Shown one piece after another: positions 6,676 to 9,627 of a DNA stretch of 9,627 nucleotides (positions are counted from its first letter, which is position 1; every line of letters starts with the position of its first letter). Location of the stretch: the NCBI GenBank assembly GCA_027055005.1, contig JALUNR010000113.1, forward strand, positions 1-9,627, written 5' to 3'. The notes below the pieces were generated by a model, which ran no database searches, was not told the DNA's origin, and saw nothing but the letters and a program-made list of their open reading frames with translations. Both the position numbers and the translations under genes were made by a program. Source of the stretch: Campylobacterales bacterium. Lineage in GTDB: Bacteria > Campylobacterota > Campylobacteria > Campylobacterales > QNZT01.

Positions 6676-7244
6676 ATAACACCTTTAGTACTCAAAACTC
6701 CAAGAGATTCATCTTTTTTTAAAGCTCTTCTCAAAGCCACGGCAAGAGATTTAAAAGCTGCTTCTATTATGTGATGCTTGTTTTTACCTCTTTTTAAAAC
6801 TAAGTGTACACTAATAGATGAGTTTAAAACAAAAGCCCTCATAAACTCTTCCACTAATTCAACATCAAACTCTCCTACTTTTCCATCTACTGGTAATTCA
6901 AAATAAAGAAATGGTCTATTTGATATATCAACAACACACTCTACACAAGCTTCATCCATCACAACACTAGCTTCACCAAATCTTTCTATCTTGGAAATAG
7001 GAAAAACTTCATTTTTAAAAGCACTACCCAAAACTATCCCCACATCCTCTACACAATGATGAAAATCAACATAAATATCACCCTTGCATCGTAGTCTTAT
7101 ATCTATTTGTGAATGTTTACTAAAAGACTCAAGCATATGATTAAAAAAACCTACTTTAGTTTCTATATCTGAATCTCCATTACCATATATTTTTAACCAA
7201 GCTGCAATACTAGTTTCTTTTGTTTCTCTTACTATTTCTGACAT
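6672..7244 (-). CDS. hisB: Imidazoleglycerol-phosphate dehydratase (monofunctional)
   Basis: This cytoplasmic enzyme dehydrates D-erythro-imidazole-glycerol phosphate to imidazole-acetol phosphate, a late step in histidine synthesis. It is a Mn-dependent homo-oligomer in this family. The 190 residues are the usual length for the stand-alone enzyme; there is no N-terminal histidinol-phosphatase domain like that of the bifunctional E. coli form. Both family HHxxE metal motifs are present: HHCVED at about 62-67 and HHIIEAAFKSLA at about 157-168. FFNHMLESFSKH (33-44) and DISNRPFLYF (106-115) are also typical. The ATG is 1 nt after the rlpA stop, with GGTGAG 8 nt upstream inside the end of rlpA. 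The TGA stop overlaps the TTG start of kdsC (TTGA). No other his gene is in the window, so it is a single histidine gene in an envelope cluster. Confidence 0.96.
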   Translation of the reverse strand: MSEIVRETKETSIAAWLKIYGNGDSDIETKVGFFNHMLESFSKHSQIDIRLRCKGDIYVDFHHCVEDVGIVLGSAFKNEVFPISKIERFGEASVVMDEACVECVVDISNRPFLYFELPVDGKVGEFDVELVEEFMRAFVLNSSISVHLVLKRGKNKHHIIEAAFKSLAVALRRALKKDESLGVLSTKGVI

Positions 7245-7245
7245 A

Positions 7246-8034
7246 CTAATTTCTCACCACAAAAGCACCTCTAAAGCCATTTTTAGAAATAAACTCTCTT
7301 GCTTCACTAGATGTTGCAAATTTTCCTATCAGTAACTTATATTGATTATTTTTTGCCAAAAGAAATGGCTTATATTTTCTATTTAATTCTTGATATCTTC
7401 TTTTCAAATCATATGCTCTTTGTTTTTGATATATCGCTGCTATTTGTACAAAATAACTTTTATTTTTATGTTTTTCTATCTTTGCTACTCTTTGTTTTTT
7501 CAAAACTTTATTAACCACATAACGATTTGCTCCACTATCTCTACTGATAACTTCTAACTGCACAGGAGCTACACCATTTTTTACAAGTCCTATCTCTTTT
7601 GCTGCTTCATATGAAAGATCTATTATTCTAGTAGCAACAAATGGACCTCTATCATTTATTCTAACAACTGTTTGTTTTCCATTATTTAGATTTGTTACTT
7701 TAACATATGTATTTATAGGTAAAGTTTTACTAGCAGCAGTTCTAGCATACATATTGTATCTTTCACCATTTGAAGTAAGTTTTCCATGGAAGTTTGGACC
7801 ATACCAACTAGCTTTTCCATTAAAGGTATCACCTTCTTCCACTGCCACGGGATAATACCACTTACCTCTAACACAATAAGGTTTCATAGTAGATCTATAC
7901 ATAGCTGGTGAACTTTTTTCTTCACCAAAACCTACATTTTGAGAATACACTGATGCTGTTTTGACAAATGGATTTTTCATACCACAACCACTAAACAGAA
8001 AAATAGCTATAAAAGTTAAAAATATTTTATACAT
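7246..8034 (-). CDS. rlpA: RlpA-type septal-ring lipoprotein (DPBB plus SPOR), catalytic His replaced
   Basis: This is a lipoprotein of the RlpA family, placed in the periplasm by its lipid anchor. Known lytic members cleave peptidoglycan strands stripped of stem peptides at the division site. The N-terminus is a lipoprotein signal with lipobox FSGC and lipidated Cys17. A double-psi beta-barrel domain covers about residues 73-162 (GKASWYGPNFHG, TSNGERYN, RINDRGPF). A C-terminal SPOR domain covers about 192-262 (YFVQIAAIYQ to GAFVVRN) and should bind denuded glycan. In Pseudomonas aeruginosa RlpA the active residues are, as I recall, Glu120, His131 and Asp157. The same spacing here gives Glu91, Ser102 and Asp128, so the catalytic His is Ser and enzyme activity is doubtful. 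The ATG follows GGGGTGAGGT. The gene starts after the only sizeable gap in this part of the operon, and its TAG stop lies 1 nt before hisB. Confidence 0.93.
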   Translation of the reverse strand: MYKIFLTFIAIFLFSGCGMKNPFVKTASVYSQNVGFGEEKSSPAMYRSTMKPYCVRGKWYYPVAVEEGDTFNGKASWYGPNFHGKLTSNGERYNMYARTAASKTLPINTYVKVTNLNNGKQTVVRINDRGPFVATRIIDLSYEAAKEIGLVKNGVAPVQLEVISRDSGANRYVVNKVLKKQRVAKIEKHKNKSYFVQIAAIYQKQRAYDLKRRYQELNRKYKPFLLAKNNQYKLLIGKFATSSEAREFISKNGFRGAFVVRN

Positions 8035-8054
8035 ACCTCACCCCATATAAGTTC

Positions 8055-8070
8055 ATAATAACTTTATTAT
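8055..8070 (-). repeat. Short inverted repeat overlapping the candidate rlpA -10 box
   Basis: Minus-strand ATAATAA-AG-TTATTAT is a perfect 7-bp inverted repeat with a 2-nt centre. It overlaps the TATAAT and the predicted transcription start, where a repressor operator would sit. It consists of A and T only in the arms, so chance is a real alternative. It does not match the Fur-box pattern well. Confidence 0.3.
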
Positions 8071-8071
8071 A
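8066..8071 (-). promoter_or_regulatory. Candidate -10 box (TATAAT) for rlpA and downstream genes
   Basis: A perfect TATAAT lies in the 65-nt gap between mltD and rlpA, about 32 nt before the rlpA ATG, and predicts a start of transcription near 8059. No TTGACA-like -35 box stands at the usual spacing. That is common for sigma-70 promoters in Campylobacterota, which often lack a conserved -35. In such AT-rich DNA a TATAAT can arise by chance, so this is a candidate only. Confidence 0.4.
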
Positions 8072-8099
8072 TAGTTTTTACTTTAAGGGTAGCTCCACA

Positions 8100-9014
8100 T
8101 TAAGGAATACTTCTAACTCCTTTGATATAATCTTCAACTTTTTGAGCTATTGACTCTGGTAAATATATATAACTTTCATTATCTACAACAGGTACTCTAT
8201 AACTTAATATTTGGGGGTTACACTTTCGTATTTCCTTGATACTAACTTTATATTTTTTAGCTATTTTTGATATAGAAATCCCTTTTTTTAACATTACTTT
8301 TTTCAACTTTTGACCGGTACAATTTCCAAAAAGATGTTGTGCATTATTTTTTAGTATTATTGTCCTATCAAATGCTAAAAGCGCTGAAACTATTATTCTT
8401 CTTATATAGTTTCTACTCTCTCTAGGAATATAACTCTTTTTGGGATTTAATAAAGTCAATAAATCATCTGTTTTTGCTTTTTTTATAGCACTTCTGAGTT
8501 TACCACCACCACAATTGTAAGCAATAGCAACCAAATACCATTTTTTAAATCTCTTATGCAAATAATCCAAATACTTTATAGCAGCTTCAGTTGATTTTAT
8601 AGGATCTAATCTTTCATCTACTCCACCACCTATTTTTAATCCCAATCTTCTAGCAGTAGAAGGCATAAGTTGCCAAAGCCCTCTTGCATTTTTATGACTT
8701 TTTGCTTTTAATCTAAATCCAGATTCTGTCATAGCCATATATAAAAATATATTTGGTATATCAGAATTTCCGATAATTTCATGAAGATTTGGTAAAAATA
8801 TTTGTCCTCTTCGTAAGGACATTAAAAAAAACTTTGTAGTTACTTTATCAATATTATTTTTAAGTTTATTATACTCATAATCTCTCATAAAAGATGGATT
8901 AATATCAAGAGTATTTAGTATCCTTATTTCATCTTCCTTCGTTATTTCCAATACTTTAGCATTAAGATTTATTACAAAAGTTAAAAATATTAAAAAAATT
9001 TTAAAATACTTAAT
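8100..9014 (-). CDS. mltD: Membrane-bound lytic murein transglycosylase (MltD type), probable ATT start
   Basis: This lytic transglycosylase cleaves the MurNAc-GlcNAc bond of peptidoglycan, probably in the periplasm. The SLT domain has the catalytic Glu in MTESGF, then ARGLWQLMPSTA, DERLDP and the AYNCGGGK motif. A C-terminal LysM-like segment (GISISKIAKKYKVSIKEI) probably binds glycan. I place the start at ATT (9012-9014), giving 304 residues with catalytic Glu97. It lies 6 nt after a full AAGGAG, and the residues after it (KYFKIFLIFLTFVINLNAK) form a signal peptide with likely cleavage after LNA. The first conventional start is TTG at 8949-8951; it lacks a good ribosome binding site, removes the signal peptide and gives 283 residues, so automatic annotation may show a cytoplasmic protein. 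The stop of tatD is in the same frame and ends 3 nt before the ATT, so translation is probably coupled. Function is confident; the start is an inference. Confidence 0.9.
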   Translation of the reverse strand: MKYFKIFLIFLTFVINLNAKVLEITKEDEIRILNTLDINPSFMRDYEYNKLKNNIDKVTTKFFLMSLRRGQIFLPNLHEIIGNSDIPNIFLYMAMTESGFRLKAKSHKNARGLWQLMPSTARRLGLKIGGGVDERLDPIKSTEAAIKYLDYLHKRFKKWYLVAIAYNCGGGKLRSAIKKAKTDDLLTLLNPKKSYIPRESRNYIRRIIVSALLAFDRTIILKNNAQHLFGNCTGQKLKKVMLKKGISISKIAKKYKVSIKEIRKCNPQILSYRVPVVDNESYIYLPESIAQKVEDYIKGVRSIP

Positions 9015-9017
9015 CTT

Positions 9018-9627
9018 TTACTCCTTTACTTGAAGTCCCTTAAACAACCTCAAACTATTTTCATAAACCTTATTTTTTAACACATTTTGGTTAATACTAA
9101 GTATATCGGATAATTTTTCTAAAACTAAAGCTGTATATGAAGGCTCATTTCTTTCACCTCGATGAGGATGAGGAGTAAGATAAGGTGCATCGGTTTCTAA
9201 AATTATCCTATCTAATGGAATCTTAGGAACAATCTCAACCAGTTTTTTTGCATTTTTAAAAGTCAAAACTCCACCAATCCCATAATAAAAGTTTTTATCC
9301 ACTAAGTCTAAAAGTATAGGACTAGCATTATAACAGTGAAGAACTCCGCCAAACTCTTTTGATGCATACTTTTTTAAAATATCTTTAGCTTCACTCGAAG
9401 CCTCTCTTATATGCACTATTAAAGGTTTTTTATAACTATTTGCCAACTCTATTTGAGCTATAAACATCTCTTTTTGGGCTTGTTTTACTCTTTCCTTTTC
9501 ATCATCACTTTCAGGAAGCCTAAAATAATCAAGCCCACATTCACCAACTGCTACACATTTTGGATGAGTTATATACTTTTTCAAATACTCTATATCAAAC
9601 TTTTCTAAATCATAAGGATGAACACCA
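9018..9627 (-). CDS. tatD: TatD family metal-dependent hydrolase (DNase), 5' end outside window
   Basis: This is a cytoplasmic TIM-barrel metallohydrolase of the TatD family, whose members act as metal-dependent 3'-5' exonucleases on DNA; the exact substrate here is unknown. Translation stays open to the window edge, and about 202 residues are visible, starting GVHPYDLEKF. The N-terminal HxH metal motif and the start codon lie beyond position 9627. A TTG at 9582-9584 is only an internal Leu codon, because the conserved GVHPY motif lies upstream of it. Family landmarks follow in order: VAVGECGLDY with the metal-binding Glu, LIVHIREA and LHCYNAS with the metal-binding His residues, and ETDAPYLTP with the catalytic Asp, then RGERNEPSY. 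Full-length family members have about 255-270 residues, so some 55-65 are missing. Its stop codon is in the same frame as mltD, and the mltD Shine-Dalgarno lies in its last two codons. It precedes mltD in H. pylori and C. jejuni too. Confidence 0.93.
   Translation of the reverse strand, partial: GVHPYDLEKFDIEYLKKYITHPKCVAVGECGLDYFRLPESDDEKERVKQAQKEMFIAQIELANSYKKPLIVHIREASSEAKDILKKYASKEFGGVLHCYNASPILLDLVDKNFYYGIGGVLTFKNAKKLVEIVPKIPLDRIILETDAPYLTPHPHRGERNEPSYTALVLEKLSDILSINQNVLKNKVYENSLRLFKGLQVKE
9021..9026 (-). promoter_or_regulatory. Shine-Dalgarno AAGGAG deciding the mltD start
   Basis: A full AAGGAG lies in the last two sense codons of tatD, 6 nt before the ATT at 9012-9014. No ATG, GTG or TTG follows in the mltD frame until 8951, about 69 nt further on, so the position of this site argues for initiation at the ATT. 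Confidence 0.7.

Noticed and set aside
7311..7514. Plus-strand open frame of 67 hydrophobic residues inside rlpA
   Set aside because: It is antisense to the SPOR domain; its hydrophobicity follows from the Lys/Gln-rich codons on the other strand.
8055..8070. Fur box before rlpA
   Set aside because: The arms are ATAATAA/TTATTAT without the GATAAT-type core and 7-1-7 layout expected, and the region is nearly pure A/T.
1..9627. Mobile element, phage, CRISPR array, tRNA/rRNA, toxin-antitoxin or defence genes
   Set aside because: All coding space is filled by conserved housekeeping and envelope genes in an order known from relatives; no terminal repeats, transposase motifs, regular repeat arrays or tRNA-like folds were seen.

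Overview
The window looks like a chromosomal segment from a Campylobacterota bacterium (formerly Epsilonproteobacteria), most plausibly an Arcobacter-like one. The DNA is strongly AT-rich (roughly 30% G+C by eye). The gene order tatD - mltD - rlpA - kdsC - lptC - lptA - engB - membrane protein - mrdA matches, as I recall it, the order in Helicobacter pylori (HP1573 to HP1565) and Campylobacter jejuni (Cj0644 to Cj0652). The species cannot be fixed from this window.

All twelve genes lie on the minus strand, so transcription runs from the right end to the left. In order they are: tatD (5' end cut off by the window edge), the lytic transglycosylase gene mltD, the septal-ring lipoprotein gene rlpA, hisB, kdsC, lptC, lptA, engB, a GNAT acetyltransferase resembling short N-acetylglutamate synthases, a small multi-pass membrane protein, mrdA (PBP2) and ftsI (PBP3). 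From rlpA to mrdA no gap exceeds 14 nt and several genes overlap, so this is very probably one polycistronic unit. Only two gaps are longer: 65 nt before rlpA, with a perfect TATAAT, and 115 nt between mrdA and ftsI, with a strong inverted repeat. Nothing real is encoded on the plus strand.

Most of the cluster serves the cell envelope. MltD and RlpA act on peptidoglycan strands. KdsC makes Kdo for the LPS core, and LptC and LptA carry LPS across the periplasm. MrdA and FtsI cross-link peptidoglycan in elongation and division. EngB is a ribosome-assembly GTPase. HisB and the ArgA-like GNAT are amino-acid enzymes placed inside this envelope operon.

I see no mobile element, CRISPR array, RNA gene, toxin-antitoxin or defence system, and no convincing new multi-gene system; this is mainly a conserved housekeeping locus. 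The points worth a second look are: (1) mltD appears to start at an ATT codon, with a good Shine-Dalgarno and a complete signal peptide that a conventional TTG start would lose; (2) RlpA has Ser where the catalytic His of lytic RlpA enzymes is expected; (3) the mrdA-ftsI gap has a 12-bp inverted repeat followed by an AT-rich hairpin over the ftsI ribosome binding site; (4) the unnamed membrane protein sits where mreD usually sits; (5) PBP2 has a probable Cys/Cys/His/Cys zinc site.
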